Shown in pieces: positions 1-10,908 of a stretch of DNA of 64,000 nt (positions are counted from its first letter, which is position 1; each line of letters opens with the position of its first letter). Origin of the DNA: Zingiber officinale (Eukaryota > Streptophyta > Magnoliopsida > Zingiberales > Zingiberaceae). A program made the translations under genes and the position numbers. The stretch lies in assembly GCF_018446385.1 (NCBI RefSeq), contig NC_055988.1, forward strand, positions 160,716,209 through 160,780,208, written 5' to 3'. Under the pieces are notes generated by a model that was not told the DNA's origin, did not search any database, and was given only the letters and a program-made list of their open reading frames with translations.

Positions 1-353
1 TGGATGTGTGGACATACGAGGATGGATAAAATAAGAAATGAGAGCATTAGAGAGAAAGTCAAAGTTGCATCTATTGAGAGAAAACTCTAGGAGACACGTT
101 TGAGATAGTACGAATATGTACTTAAACTACCAATAAATGTTCTAATTAGGTGATGTGAAACTATGACAAAAACATAATCAAACGAGAAAGAGGAAGACCA
201 AAAAAGACTTGATTAGTAATATTAAAATAAGATAAAATTTATTTAAGTATAGATGATGATATAGTAGGAGATAGAGCTCAATGACGTAAAAGGATTCATA
301 TAGCCGACCCCACCTAGTGGGATAAGGCTTAGTTGTTGTTGTTGTTGTTGTTG
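1..353 (+). mobile_element. RTE-type LINE, 3' end fragment
   Basis: This stretch matches the last ~350 bp of the longer LINE copies at 24258-25613 and 43426-46574, base for base apart from scattered changes. It ends with the same signature (GCCGACCCCACCTAGTGGG, then an AAGGCTT-type block and a (GTT)n tail). The encoded C-terminal reverse-transcriptase region ([20 protein letters not shown]) is broken by stops. The left part lies outside the window. A short simple-repeat tail in place of poly(A) is usual for the RTE clade. Confidence 0.85.
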
Positions 354-415
354 TAGTTTGTCGTTGATTTTAGGAGTTGCTCTTCGGTTCACTTCTTTTT
401 CTTGAGGAGTCTCCC

Positions 416-577
416 TTAACCATCAATTAGGGCTTCAAAACCCTCCATTAAGATGAACCATTCTTCACTATTTATCATGAAGAAATTCTCAACCATAGTC
501 TTCCATTGGTCGAATCCTCCCAATCTGAAGGATGGAGGTGCTCGAATGTCATATCTGAATCCATCTCGAAAATTCAT
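416..577 (-). pseudogene. copia-type gag N-terminus (fragment)
   Basis: A 53-codon reverse-strand reading frame starts MNFRDGFRYDIRAPPSFRLG and carries the FDQWKTMVENFFMINSEEW-like block typical of the start of plant Ty1/copia gag proteins. It lies just inside the primer-binding site (about 703-717) and LTR at 718-2306, where gag should begin. A stop codon ends it early and the LINE tail at 353 cuts off the rest, so it is a relic. Assignment to copia rests on the gag resemblance and the initiator-tRNA-Met-like primer site. Confidence 0.55.
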
Positions 578-717
578 TTTGAAGTTAAGTTCCTTAATGA
601 TGAGTCTTTGACTTGTTGAAATTTAGGGCTTTAACTTTTAACTTTTTTTTCTTTCTCTAGCTCTTTGCTTCTTCTGATAGTTAGCCCGATGAAAAGCGGT
701 CTTGCTCTGATACCACT

Positions 718-2306
718 TGTTAGGACATGTAGAGAGTTAGAGGGGCGGGGTGAATAACTTCAATGACTTCTTTAAACTTGATTTGCATCAGAAAACTTGA
801 AGCAATGCTAACACTTTCATTTTACTTAGTATCCACTGAAGGATAAAAAAGAACAAGAGAGGGCGTGAATATTATTTTAGGTTCGATTATGGTGCTTCCT
901 GCACCAACATTTATATCTTTGAGGTGACTAATTCAAGGATCCATTCTTCACTCTCATAGATGTATTATGAAAACCTCCATCCCGGATGTGGAGATGCCAA
1001 GTATGATAATACAACAAGAAAATAAGAATGTAAACATCAAATACAATCAAGAATGACTTTTAGGGTTTACAATGAGGAATCTTGCGTTGCTTACTCTTTT
1101 CTTGCTTTCGATTACCTCTTGGTGGTGGAAAATGTGTCAGCACTTCTTCTCTAAGATCGTTTCCAATCTTCACAAAAACCTCTTTTCTAGGGTTACTTTG
1201 ATGCCTTCTAATCAGTTGACTTACCCCTAATTGATTGACTTACCCCTAATTGATTATCACATCAATTGGATCACTCAAAACATGTGAAATGACTTTTTTT
1301 TTCGTCCATCTAATCGATTGGTGAGTCATACCAATCGATTCGGCAGCTTCTAATCGATTGTCCCAACTGATTTAGAAGCTTTCTGTTCTCGTAAAAACAC
1401 TGCCTAATCGATTGACATTTACCTTAATAGATTGCCCCAATCAATTACAAGACTTTCTATTCATGAGAGAATCACTGCCAAATCAATTAGCCTAATCGAT
1501 TGACAAGGCTGAATCGATTACCCCAATCGATTCTAATCCTTTCTAATTTCAAGCGAAAAATCCTTGATCGATTGACCCAATTGATTAACATGAGGCTTAA
1601 TTGATTGATCAATCAATTCCTAGCCTTACCGTGTTTCATAAAAATCACTTTAGCTAATCAATTGCCTAACCCTAAGCTTAGAACCCAAGTTTAATTAGGA
1701 TTCCTTTGCCCAACCCTCAAGTCAATCGTGACTCATTAGGACTTTTTGTTGCCTAGCATTCAGCCAACCTTGACCTATTAGGGTTTCTCCATCAAATGTC
1801 TGGTCAACCCTTAACTCACTTGGACTTTCCATCTTATGCTAATTTCCCATTGGACTTTCGATTACCAAGTGTTCGATCAACCTTTAATCCATTTAAATTT
1901 TCCACTTACCTAGCCCCGCTAGGACTTCCACTGCCTAGTTTCAAACTAGGTCTTCATTGCCTAGCTCCATTAGGGCTTTCATTACCTAGTTCTCAACTAG
2001 GCCTTCGCTACCTAACCTCGCTAGGACTTCGATTGTCTAGTATCACTCACTAAGATTTTTTCATTATCTAACCTCTAGTTATGACTTCTCGTTGCTTAGT
2101 CTCCAGTTAGAACTTTTCGTTGTCTAACTTATAGTTAAAACTTCTCATTGTCTAACCTCCCATTAAGACTTTCCCAGACAATTGTATCTTATCCTCCCTT
2201 GACTTAGTTAATTTCTCTATCGTATATTGTCAAATATTGAAACTCAAGTTCGAATCAACTTGAACTTATTTAAACCGGTCAACCTTGATCCAAGACGACA
2301 CCAACA
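718..2306 (-). mobile_element. LTR of a copia-like retrotransposon (5' LTR, reverse strand)
   Basis: Read on the reverse strand it starts TGTTGGTGTCG near 2306 and ends in CCTAACA at 718. It is followed immediately by AAGTGGTATCAGAGCAAGACC, a primer-binding site matching the 3' end of initiator tRNA-Met. Just before the end is the CACCCC..CCTCTAACTC motif seen at the ends of other LTRs in this window (near 6090, 34455, 52110). It contains two degenerate internal repeats: AATCGATT-type units (1200-1660) and GGTCAAC/AGTCCAAGTG-type units (1690-2240). Only this LTR and a little gag are present here; the rest is missing or lies to the left. Confidence 0.6.
1200..2240 (-). repeat. Degenerate minisatellite blocks inside an LTR
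   Basis: From 1200 to 1660 the motif TAATCGATTG / CAATTGATT recurs every 15-40 bases. From 1690 to 2240 units of roughly 40-60 bases recur around ACTTGGACTTTCC / CCTAGTTCTCAACTAGG / GGTCAACCTT. The second block is the reverse complement of the repeats at 4140-4830 and 32760-32990. An apparent 85-codon forward ORF (1796-2053) is only the repeat being open by chance. Confidence 0.55.
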
Positions 2307-3129
2307 CCTTTTGATTATCCATTTTTTGATATATTTTTTTATTCCGGATAAATTTCCCTTGGGTTTGCTAAAATTTACTTTTCAACTATTTATGTTCATG
2401 TTTAATTGTGACCTAAGACTTTCATTCTTAATTTCAAATTCTTTAATTTTAAGAATCATGAGATGCGTACTATTTTTAATTCTTTCAATTTATTTTTGAT
2501 ATATTTATTTTTAAATAAATAATAGTATCAAAAAAATTTTTAACCTAAAGAAAGTTAACCAAACTATCACTTTTGTCCAAATCTCCATTATTGCTTGAGT
2601 ATTAGATTTTAGTAGCTGAGCTGATCATCAGCTGATAGATGTGTAGAATTGAGTATTAGACGTCATCTTCACTTGTTGGATAGAATCCATCACTAGATTG
2701 TTGAAGCATTCATTGTCCCATGTGGATAAGGTTTTTCCTTCTTAGTAGACTCCTCATCTCCAAATGACTCATATAAAAAGTCATCTTCCCTCCCATAGCT
2801 TTGAGTGTTTTCTTTGTCTTCTTTCTTGCTCCATTTGTTGAGGACATCGAATTTTATAGTGACCTTTTTCCCGTGAATAAAATATACAATATGTTCTTTG
2901 AATTTAAAGGTTCCTATCCTAGTCGAGGCTGTGGAACTCGAAGGAATGATGATGCTATCCATTTCAATAAATTTGGATGAGATTGGAACTTCCTAGCTTT
3001 CATCTCCGGAGGTAGGGTCAGAAATCAATGGTATTTTATCTTCGGCTGCTCCATAGCTAGCTTGTGGTTCTTCTTGCAACACTTCTTTTGGTGATTCATT
3101 AATTGATGTGGAAATTTCATAAAGCATAA
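2307..3129. other. Intergenic, no gene recognised
   Basis: AT-rich sequence with short open frames on both strands (for example 2693-2962 minus) that lack recognisable domains. No splice-linked coding exons, RNA gene or terminal-repeat structure could be made out. Confidence 0.4.
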
Positions 3130-3338
3130 CCACACCTCCTTTGTGGTGGGATGCTTGCCACATGAGGTCACAAGGTCGAAACTCAGGGTAGTCGGGGTGT
3201 AAATCCCCGGTCCCTGTGCAACTCACTCCACCTACCACATGCTTGTTCAGGATGTTGTGATTTACCTCCCTCGTGATGACCTTGGGTCGAATGTGACGGG
3301 GGCGCTGGAGACGAACGATTTCACCTTTTTACCACTTC
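3130..3338 (+). mobile_element. tRNA-derived SINE, family C (copy 1)
   Basis: About 200 bp related in inverse orientation to 20440-20645. It starts with a tRNA-like head (GTGGTGGGATGCTTGCCACATGAGGTC, then a decayed B-box-like stretch). The body reads GTCGGGGTGTAAATCCCCGG and CAACTCACTCCACC, then GTGATTTACCTCCCTCGTGATG, and it ends GATTTCACCTTTTTACC. Shorter 3' pieces of the family occur at about 14160-14270, 19605-19655, 38500-38622 and 48059-48150 (-). The family name is mine; I cannot tie it to a published one. Confidence 0.5.
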
Positions 3339-3510
3339 ATACTCACTAGTCTTTCATAAAACTTCATTTGGCAAAGTACCAACTAATTATTTCATTACCT
3401 TTTTCATTTGCCTCAAAATTTTGAATTTGTTGTTTGGTCCACTCCTTACTCGCTTCTCCTTATTTGTCTTTTGGTGCTTTGAGATTTTTTTTTATGATTA
3501 TACGATATTC

Positions 3511-3608
3511 TCTGGAAAAAGTCTCTTGTAGAAAGTAGAGTAAGACTGCGTACAATGGATCCTTTCCTGTGATCTCGTATAACAAGAGTTTCATGCACCG
3601 AACTATCC
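3511..3608 (+). mobile_element. Au-type SINE, 5'-truncated
   Basis: It carries the 3' half of an Au SINE (GTAAGACTGCGTACAATGGAT ... TTTCATGCACCG). It is flanked by a perfect 17-bp direct repeat, ATGATTATACGATATTC, at 3494-3510 and 3609-3625. That is a target-site duplication, so the truncation happened during integration. Au SINEs are a known, widespread plant tRNA-derived family. Confidence 0.8.
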
Positions 3609-4114
3609 ATGATTATACGATATTCAAAGTCAATCTGGATGTAATATTTTATCATCGTTTTCACTAATCGAAAGAGAAATCTTTGTACACTAGAGGTAGA
3701 AGATAAAAGTAGTTGGTGTGTGTTGGATGTCTAGTCAATTACTTAGAGATCTTGTACTAATACCAAATGTCAGATTAAGCATGGAGCTAGAGGAGATAAT
3801 AGCGATTATTCTTGCAAATAAAAGGTTATACTACTCTTGCTACAAGCTTAGCAAGGTCATGAAAAGAATGAGTGCAGGAGAATAAAAACACAAACAAGTT
3901 TGCATCGACCTCTAATTAGTTGATGTAATATGCATAGTTCGAAGCCTTTATTCCTATTCCACAACCTATGACCACCAGCGAGTCACTCTCGAAAGCTCAT
4001 TATCTTTTTCCTTAATAGATAACCTCCTAAGGTGGAAAAACCTTCTTACATGATATACAATCAATCTTAGAGAGGAAGGATAAAGAGTACAAGGAAAAAA
4101 ATTAAGCTTAATAT

Positions 4115-6117
4115 TGTTAATGCAATCGACCACTTATCAAGGTTGACTAAATTGACCAATCTTAAATTGAATCAAGTTGAATTTTAATATTTGATCAAAA
4201 TTCTTATTTACAAGAGCAAGATGACAAGTAGAAGAAGAGTTTATTAGAGAGAGAAATTATCAGTGCAATCAAACTCGGGTTTGATTGATCAAAATTGATG
4301 TGAATGTGGATATTTGAGTAAAAAGTTAAATAGGTCAAGGTTGATCGAATACTTGATAGTGAAAAAGTTTAATTGGATAACGGTTAACTAGATACTTGGC
4401 GGTCAAAAAGTGGAGAAGTCAAAGTGAGTCACAGTTAATTAAACACTTAGTGGTTGAAAGTTTAATAGGAAGTTGACAAAGATGAAGTCCAAGTGGGTCA
4501 TGAAGGACTGGACATTTGGCAAAGATGAAGTCCAAATGAATCAAAGTTGAACGAGCATTGGGCAATGCCAAAGTCTTGGAAGGTCAAAGTTAATTTAATG
4601 TTAGACATGAGACAAGAAGTTCAAATAAGTGAATGATGATCGAATGTTTGGCAAAATGAAGTCCTGGTAAGTTAAGGTTGACTAGATGTTAGACATAAGA
4701 CGAGAAGACCTGATAGATTAAGGTTGATCAGATGCTAGGAGAGTAAGTCCTAGTAGGTTGAAGTTAATTGGATACTAGGCAAAGACGAGACCCGAGTAAG
4801 TCGGTATTAATAGTACAAAGAAGTTTCGGAGACATAAGAATCTCTTGGCATAAGCGAATTCGATCTGAATAATATTTTTAATACTAGTGCAGCAGTTGAA
4901 TATGAACAGTATTACTCAAGTGCTATGTTGTTTCTTCTATAAAAACAGTCGGTTGATGAACAATAAAAAAACAACTAATGATGCTATAATAGTAGACAAA
5001 AAGTTGGGAACTCAGTTAATCAACTCGACTAATTGAGATCAATCAATTAATGAATAATAATAGTCGACTGATGACAACAATTAGAAAGTTTGGAACTCAA
5101 CTATTACACTTGACTGATTTTGAATGGTCAATGGATGAACAATAATAGTTGACCATTGACATTATTGCAGCTAACAGAGGGTTTTTGGAACGAGTTAGAA
5201 ACTTGACTAATTATGTGACAATAATCTATTGATGTATAATAATAGTTGATTGTTCATGGTCAAACCAGAGTTCGTAAGAATTGTTCTGCAAATGCAATAG
5301 TTGAATTAAGCTAAGCAATTAACTGATAGGTGCAAATTAATCCCAACCTGAAGACTATAAAATAAGAATTTCGAGGAGGTTTTCAGAGTCAATTCTTGAG
5401 TAAAGGCAATCCAAAGCAATCAACAACAATTGAAAGCAAAGATTTCATTTGTAAATTAGTTCATTTACATTGTTCATATTTGTATATTTGTTTTATTTTG
5501 TGTTCCTTTGTATAACAATAGGTGTGGTAAGAGGTTTATCCACTTCTAGAAGGTATCCAACAAATAAAGCTAGTGATGATTTCGCTAGCACAATAGACCG
5601 TGAAGTAGAAACCATGATTCCAAACTACGTTAACTCTCTCTTTGTCTCTGTGCTTGTCTTTTCTTTTGTGTTGTTTTTTTGTCTGCTACGTATTGACATG
5701 TTGTAGATGAGCAAACGATCGAGAATGAATGAAATTACAAATCGCTATTCACCCTTGTGCTTGAGTTGAGTTTGAGTGGTTCCTCTCCTTGTGCTTCTCA
5801 TCTTCTTGTGCTTAATTCTCATATATTATAAGAAGAGTGATTCAAAGAGGTTCTCCACCTCTGGTTCAATATCGTGAAGGAGAAACCTAGTAGAATTTAC
5901 AAGGGATAGTCCACTTGAAAGATCATAGATCATGAAGTAAATAAGAATTAGGAGTTTCAAACCACGTTAAATATATCCCCTTATGTGGGTTTGCATTATT
6001 ATCTCTTTATATTTTGCTTATATTTTCATTGAGATGAACTTGTCTTATATATCAAAATACGAAAAATAACTTCAAAATCTATTCACCTCTCCCCTCTAGC
6101 TAACCATCTACGTCCCT
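4115..6117 (+). mobile_element. LTR (forward strand), decayed
   Basis: Starts TGTTAATGCAATCGACC, a common plant LTR start, and ends near CTATTCACCTCTCCCCTCTAGC at 6073-6104, the same end motif as the LTRs finishing at 34483 and 52151. The block TTTCAAACCACGTTAAAT (about 5955) recurs before the end of the LTR at 34483. Between 4140 and 4830 lie degenerate repeats around AAGTCCAAGTGGGTCAAGGTTGACTAGATACTTGGC. From 4880 to 5340 are GTTGACTGA-type repeats. A MITE abuts the end at 6121. No coding region was found. Confidence 0.45.
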
Positions 6118-6120
6118 TTA

Positions 6121-6322
6121 GGATACGTTTGGTTCAAGTTATCATGTATAACCTTGGTTATTCGATTACCAGGTAATCACATAACCAAAGTTATGGGGAA
6201 TAAAACATAACCAAATGTTGTTTAGTTCAATAGATAATGCAACAAAAACATGTTTGTTTGAAGGTTTTAATGAATAACCTAGTTTAATATTTTACTAGAT
6301 TGCCCTTAGTTACAAAACCAAC

Positions 6323-6379
<57 letters not shown>

Positions 6380-7141
6380 TAAACTCTATTCTATTTTATT
6401 ATATTTTCATATTTTTATATATATTTTTATTTTTTTATTTTGTTTTTTTTTATGTTTTTTAATTTTTATTTTTTTTATATTTTTTAAGTTTTTTTTTACT
6501 TTTTTATTTTTTTTTAAATTTTTTAATTTTTTAGGGGTTTTTACATTTTTCTATTTTAAAATTTTTTTAATGTTTTTTTAACATTTTTTTTTATTATTTT
6601 TTACTTTTTAAATTTTTTTACGTTTTCCCTTTTTTTTATGTTTTTTTGTTTTTTTTTCATTTTTTAATGTTTTTTCTATTTTTTTATTTTTTATGTTTTT
6701 TTTGTAATTTTGTAATTTTTAATGTTTTTCCTATTTTTTAAAAAAATTTATGTTTTTTAATTTTTTTAATGTTTTTTCTATTTTTTTATTTTTTAAGTTT
6801 TTTTTACCATTTTTTTTTTGATGATTTTTTTTTTTTATTTTTTTAAAAAATTACGTTTTTTTTATTTTATTTTTTTATATTTTTCTTTACATTTTACTTT
6901 TTTCACATTTTTCTTTTATCCGAGAGTATTTTGGGTAAAAAAAAATTGATAACCCCGGAATTAAGAGAAACCTCAATTTTCTAAGGTTTTCTGATTCCTG
7001 GTTACATGCCCCTTTTGCTGACGTGTTGGGCATAGAACATTACTCGGGAATCATCGATTACCTAAATCAAATAGGGTTTTTGTTGATAACCTTGGATGGA
7101 TAATTAAGATTATCGAGAATAACCTTCAACCAAATATACCC
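6121..7141. mobile_element. Large Harbinger/Tourist-like MITE with T-rich core
   Basis: Ends are inverted: GGATACGTTTGGTT at the left and AACCAAATATACCC at the right (reverse complement GGGTATATTTGGTT). Inner parts are also complementary (ATAACCTTGGTTATTCGATTACC versus sequences around 7030-7120). The left flank is TTA, as expected for PIF/Harbinger target sites; the right flank TTT is an imperfect match. The middle holds a (TAA)n(TTA)n palindrome and about 540 bp of nearly pure T. No transposase remains here. Confidence 0.6.
6323..6380. repeat. (TAA)n(TTA)n microsatellite palindrome
   Basis: About 30 bases of TAA repeats run straight into about 25 bases of TTA repeats with AATATT at the centre. 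The tract is a near-perfect inverted repeat that could extrude as a hairpin. It marks the left edge of the T-rich core of the surrounding MITE. Confidence 0.9.
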
Positions 7142-7674
7142 TTTCTAACGACTTCTTCCGTGGATTAGAATCCACCATTAGTTGGTTTAGTCTATAGATC
7201 ATTTGACCATTGCAATACAATTTTGTCAGATCAATAGCTCTTGCTAAATTTCCTATAGTAACATTAATTGATTAGAAATCATCATTAGTTAATTGACCAT
7301 ATAATGAATCAACTACTTAATATGAATATAAATATTCCATTTGTTGACTAATTAGGCTGAGTCAACTCCTTAGTTAACTTAGCCCATCAGTTGACAGGAA
7401 TCTCCTTTAGTTAACTAGAACCCCAACTATGATCAAGTTTTACTTTGTCTAAGAATCAATATATGCTTATAGGCATGTAGGACTGGTTGTAAATTAATCA
7501 AATGTTTGTGAAATATATTTGCCGTTCAACTTGGGTCCAAGAGTTTTTTCTTTTATGTCCGTTCAATTTATAAATATCAATGATTATGTCCGAAAATAGG
7601 AGGATGAAAAGTTAAGATGTGATTACTATATTAATTGGATATAAACCATGTCCTATTCTATAAAATAAGTAATG
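7142..7674. other. Intergenic, decayed repeat with TTAGTTGACT-type motifs
   Basis: Short motifs such as ATTAGTTGACTGA and CAACTCCTTAGTTAACT recur loosely between 7180 and 7440, as in the LTR at 4115-6117 and the debris at 49 kb. No reading frame or terminal repeat can be supported. Confidence 0.35.
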
Positions 7675-8160
7675 TCAGTGTCGAGTCAGGGAAGGGGTCC
7701 CTGGCGTTAGTTCTCCGACGCTCAAGTCAGTCATCAGAACTATAGAGGAAAGCGGAACAACAGTAATGCAAGCGCAAACAGTGAATAACGCGTACATCCA
7801 TCGATATTTATACCCCCTTTATATAGAATATTGGTGGGCGGCGTGCACACTCTTTTAGGCATGGACACGTTCCCAATATATCCTATAAAAGATCTGACAA
7901 GAAAGTATCTCTGACACCATACCTTATCCGTACTGAGCGTCTGACTATCTTATCATATTATCCCGAGTTAGACGGATGGTCAGCTCAGACAAATCTCTTC
8001 CCGATAGGACATTGATTGATCCGATCGGCCTTACTAAGGTCCTTTGCTCGGGTACCGTAGGTGAGCCTTTTGACATTCTAGCGTTGACCATTTTAATTTT
8101 GACCTCCACCTCGATATTTAACCCGTGCCGGATATGCCCCGCTTATCGCCGCATCAAATA
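7675..8160 (-). mobile_element. Probable LTR fragment (GC-richer block)
   Basis: This block has clearly higher GC than its surroundings. On the reverse strand it carries a TATA-box-like GGGGGTATAAATATCG (complement of 7811-7826), which fits an LTR promoter. The stretch CTCCGACGCTCAAGTCAG (about 7711) is the kind of sequence seen in plant LTRs. No matching second LTR or coding region was found, so the class is uncertain. The 61-codon forward frame here has no recognisable domain. Confidence 0.35.
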
Positions 8161-8319
8161 ATTAAATGAATAAATTTAAATAATTTATTAAATTAAGTGA
8201 AAAAGATTTCTAACTTGCTAGAGGTAAATAATAACTTGTATACTTAGGATGACACTGAGGGATCTTCAAGTTGACTTAGATATACAATTTAGAAGCATGA
8301 TGATTTATATTATCGTCAA

Positions 8320-8403
8320 AAGTGATTAAATTTATTTCAGATACCTTTCACAGTCAATTTTAAAGTGATTAAATTTATTTCAGATATCTTTCACAGTCAA
8401 TTT
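8320..8403. repeat. 43-bp tandem duplication
   Basis: AGTGATTAAATTTATTTCAG followed by ATACCTTTCACAGTCAATTTT is present twice in a row with one or two differences. Non-coding. Confidence 0.85.
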
Positions 8404-8546
8404 TTATGTCACATGAAGAAAAGTAAATTAAGAGATTAATTTATAAACGACCATCAAATAATTAGGAGGTGAGTGGAATTTTTTCTTAAGGGTATATAAT
8501 TATTAGGAATCAATTCTTATTTTATTATAGTAAATTTGTCCAACCC

Positions 8547-8561
8547 CCCCCCCCCCCACCC
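8547..8561. repeat. Poly(C) tract
   Basis: A run of about 15 C residues in otherwise AT-rich intergenic DNA. It is a likely site of length variation or sequencing error. Confidence 0.85.
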
Positions 8562-9115
8562 AATTAATTGGGTACACGTAGATAGCATGATGACTTTATA
8601 TGACATGTATAACAATTCATCTAGCACTTATTTGAAATTAAGTGCTAAGTGTATTCAAAATTAAAATTTAGAAGCCAATAAAATTGGATTTATAAGAGGT
8701 ATAATAATTGAATTATGAATTTTCTTTTGTAATTAATTCTAAATATGAAGATTTGAAAATTTTGGAGTATTCATTCAATCAATTCAAAGTCTGAGGTGTC
8801 CAGGAGAATAGGACAAAAGAAATAAGAGATTTAGGTAGCTCTTCTATTTTCTTCTCTTGGTCGGTGCCATATCCGATGGTTGGTGACTTGGGCCACAATG
8901 ATAAACTGTCCAGCTGTCCCTTGAGGTGAATAGTAGATAAACAATTAATATTTTAATTTAAATTTGAAAAGTATGTGATATTTAAATTGAGTTTAAAAAT
9001 ATAAATAATTTTAAGTATAGCTCAATTTAAAATAAAATTCAAACTCCAGTTGAATTCAAATTGGAATTGTTAATCTTGATTCAAGCAAAATCTAACTATA
9101 ACTAAAAATGATTTA

Positions 9116-9346
9116 GGAAGTGCTTGGTTGGATGGAATGGAAGTGAATAATAAGAATGAGATTGATAATTGATGTTTGATTTGGGGTATTGATGATGAAT
9201 CTTACGGATTCAAACATCTAAATATGGGATTGAGTCATTATCAAGTAAAATGGGGGAATGAGAATCGGATTGAAACCCCCATTCCCATTATTTACTTCAA
9301 TGAATCTCATTCATATTCCCATTCTCTTCGGCAAACCAAGCACCCC
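9116..9346. mobile_element. Tourist-like MITE (231 bp)
   Basis: Inverted ends GGAAGTGCTTGGTTGG and CAAACCAAGCACCCC (reverse complement GGGGTGCTTGGTTTG) are flanked on both sides by TTA (9113-9115 and 9347-9349). TTA duplication and this terminal sequence fit PIF/Harbinger (Tourist) MITEs. Inner sequences such as GGGAATGAGAATCGGATTGA / CATTCCCATTATTTACTTCA are also partly complementary. Related to the MITE at 63169-63393. The 61-codon frame inside is chance. Confidence 0.8.
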
Positions 9347-9429
9347 TTAAATTCAATTTGAATTTTTCAAACTTTAATGGGTACATATTTGAATCAAAGT
9401 TGAATACAATAAAAAGAAATGTACCGTAT

Positions 9430-10025
9430 TTAATTCGAATTTGAGTTAAGTTCAATTCATGAGTGAGTCATGAATAATTAAATAAAATATTATAGATTTA
9501 AATTTGACTTAAAAAATTATTGAACATGTTTAAGTTTGATTCAAATTTGATGATTTTAAATATAAATTAAATATTTTTAAGTTAGCCTAGTGTAAAAAGT
9601 TTCTGTTAATGTGAGATCACGGATAAAAGTTAATTCATATTAAATGTACAATTTCATATTAAATGTTTAAGTTTGGCTAAATTTGATGATTTTAAATATA
9701 AATTAAATATTTTTTACATATTTGAATCAAAGTTGAATACAATTTAAAAAATGTATAGTATGCCATTTGAGCATAGTTCAAGTTTGACTTAAGTATGTCA
9801 TCCGAGCTTAGTTCGAGTTTGACTTAAGTTTAGTTCACTTAAGTATGATTCATGAATAATTAAATAAAATATTATAAATTTAAATTTGACTTTAAAAAAT
9901 TATTGAAGCATGTTTAAGTTCAACTCGAATTTGATGATTTTAAATATAAATTAAATATCTTTTAAGTTAACCTATACAAAAAGCTTTCGTTAATGTGAGA
10001 TTTCATAGAAAAGTCAATTTATATT
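9430..10025. repeat. Direct repeat, about 200 bp, offset 382 bp
   Basis: CATGAATAATTAAATAAAAT at 9469 recurs at 9851, and similarity continues through AATTTGATGATTTTAAATAT and TCGTTAATGTGAGAT. The last of these lies at about 9605-9620 in copy 1 and about 9990-10005 in copy 2. A third, partial copy of the AATTTGATGATTTTAAATAT part is at about 9677-9710. Non-coding duplication upstream of gene 1. Confidence 0.7.
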
Positions 10026-10678
10026 GAATCTCATATATATATCTTTATCTTATATTACAAGAGGTTATTTTCATGATTCAAATTTATTATTGAGTCTATT
10101 TACTTTGCATGTACATTTAAAAAAAAAAAAAAATTGCTTGTGCTTGTTTGTACTCTATGGACCAACAAACCCAACAAGGCACAGAGATGATCTTGCCTCT
10201 CTTATAGAGAGATTTTTAGGCCACGCTTAAATTAAATCAAATTTCTTAACTCCACTCGTTGTAAACCTTAAATGATCAATTTGGATTCAAACTAACTTGA
10301 CACGCTTTCTCTATCATCAATTCAATCCTTTATCCTGCTTTTTCCATTTCTTCTTAATTTTGATTCTTATGAAGCCTTGAAAATCATTGCTTTAGATGAT
10401 GCATATATAGAAAATTCATTTCTTCCTAGTATTTATTAATTAATCGAATTTTTTTCTCTTTCTATAGTAAAGAAAAATCTTCTTTCCATAGAGATAATCA
10501 CATATAAAGACAGATCATGATCATATTATCAAAAGTTTGCGATAAGAATGAGTTTTAGTGTCAGAAATAGTTTGTCTAAGCCCTTGAATGATCTTGGTTG
10601 CTTGTGTGTATAGAGCTTGTAGTTGTGACTTGTGGATGTATTTAGCAAATTATATCCATATCAGGGATGTTCGTTCCT

Positions 10679-10686
10679 TTATATAG
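10679..10686 (+). promoter_or_regulatory. Candidate TATA box of the SFH gene
   Basis: TTTATATAG lies about 230 bp upstream of the first in-leader ATG (10909) and is followed by a pyrimidine-rich leader (10780-10900), as is common for plant 5' UTRs. The position of the transcription start is inferred only. Confidence 0.3.
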
Positions 10687-10908
10687 AAAAGTTGGCACCT
10701 GATTCGCTGTCTTGCGCAATGGAACAGGCTGATTGTGAAAAGTTGACTAAAGAATGGAGAGGCATGGACTTCGGCCCTCGCCCGCCTCCCTCCTTTCCTT
10801 TTCTCTCCTCTGCAATTGCCAACGCACGGCCCAAGAGCCAGACCTCCTCAACACCATACAAAAAAAGGTTTTTTTCTCTCTCTCCTATTGCTTGCCGCCG
10901 TAACCACC

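Noticed and set aside
1796..2053. Leu/Pro-rich small protein
   Set aside because: Its repeats follow the nucleotide minisatellite inside an LTR; the same unit elsewhere is not open.
6300..6581. 93-codon frame rich in Ile and Phe
   Set aside because: Translation of the (TAA)n and poly(T) core of a MITE, not a protein.
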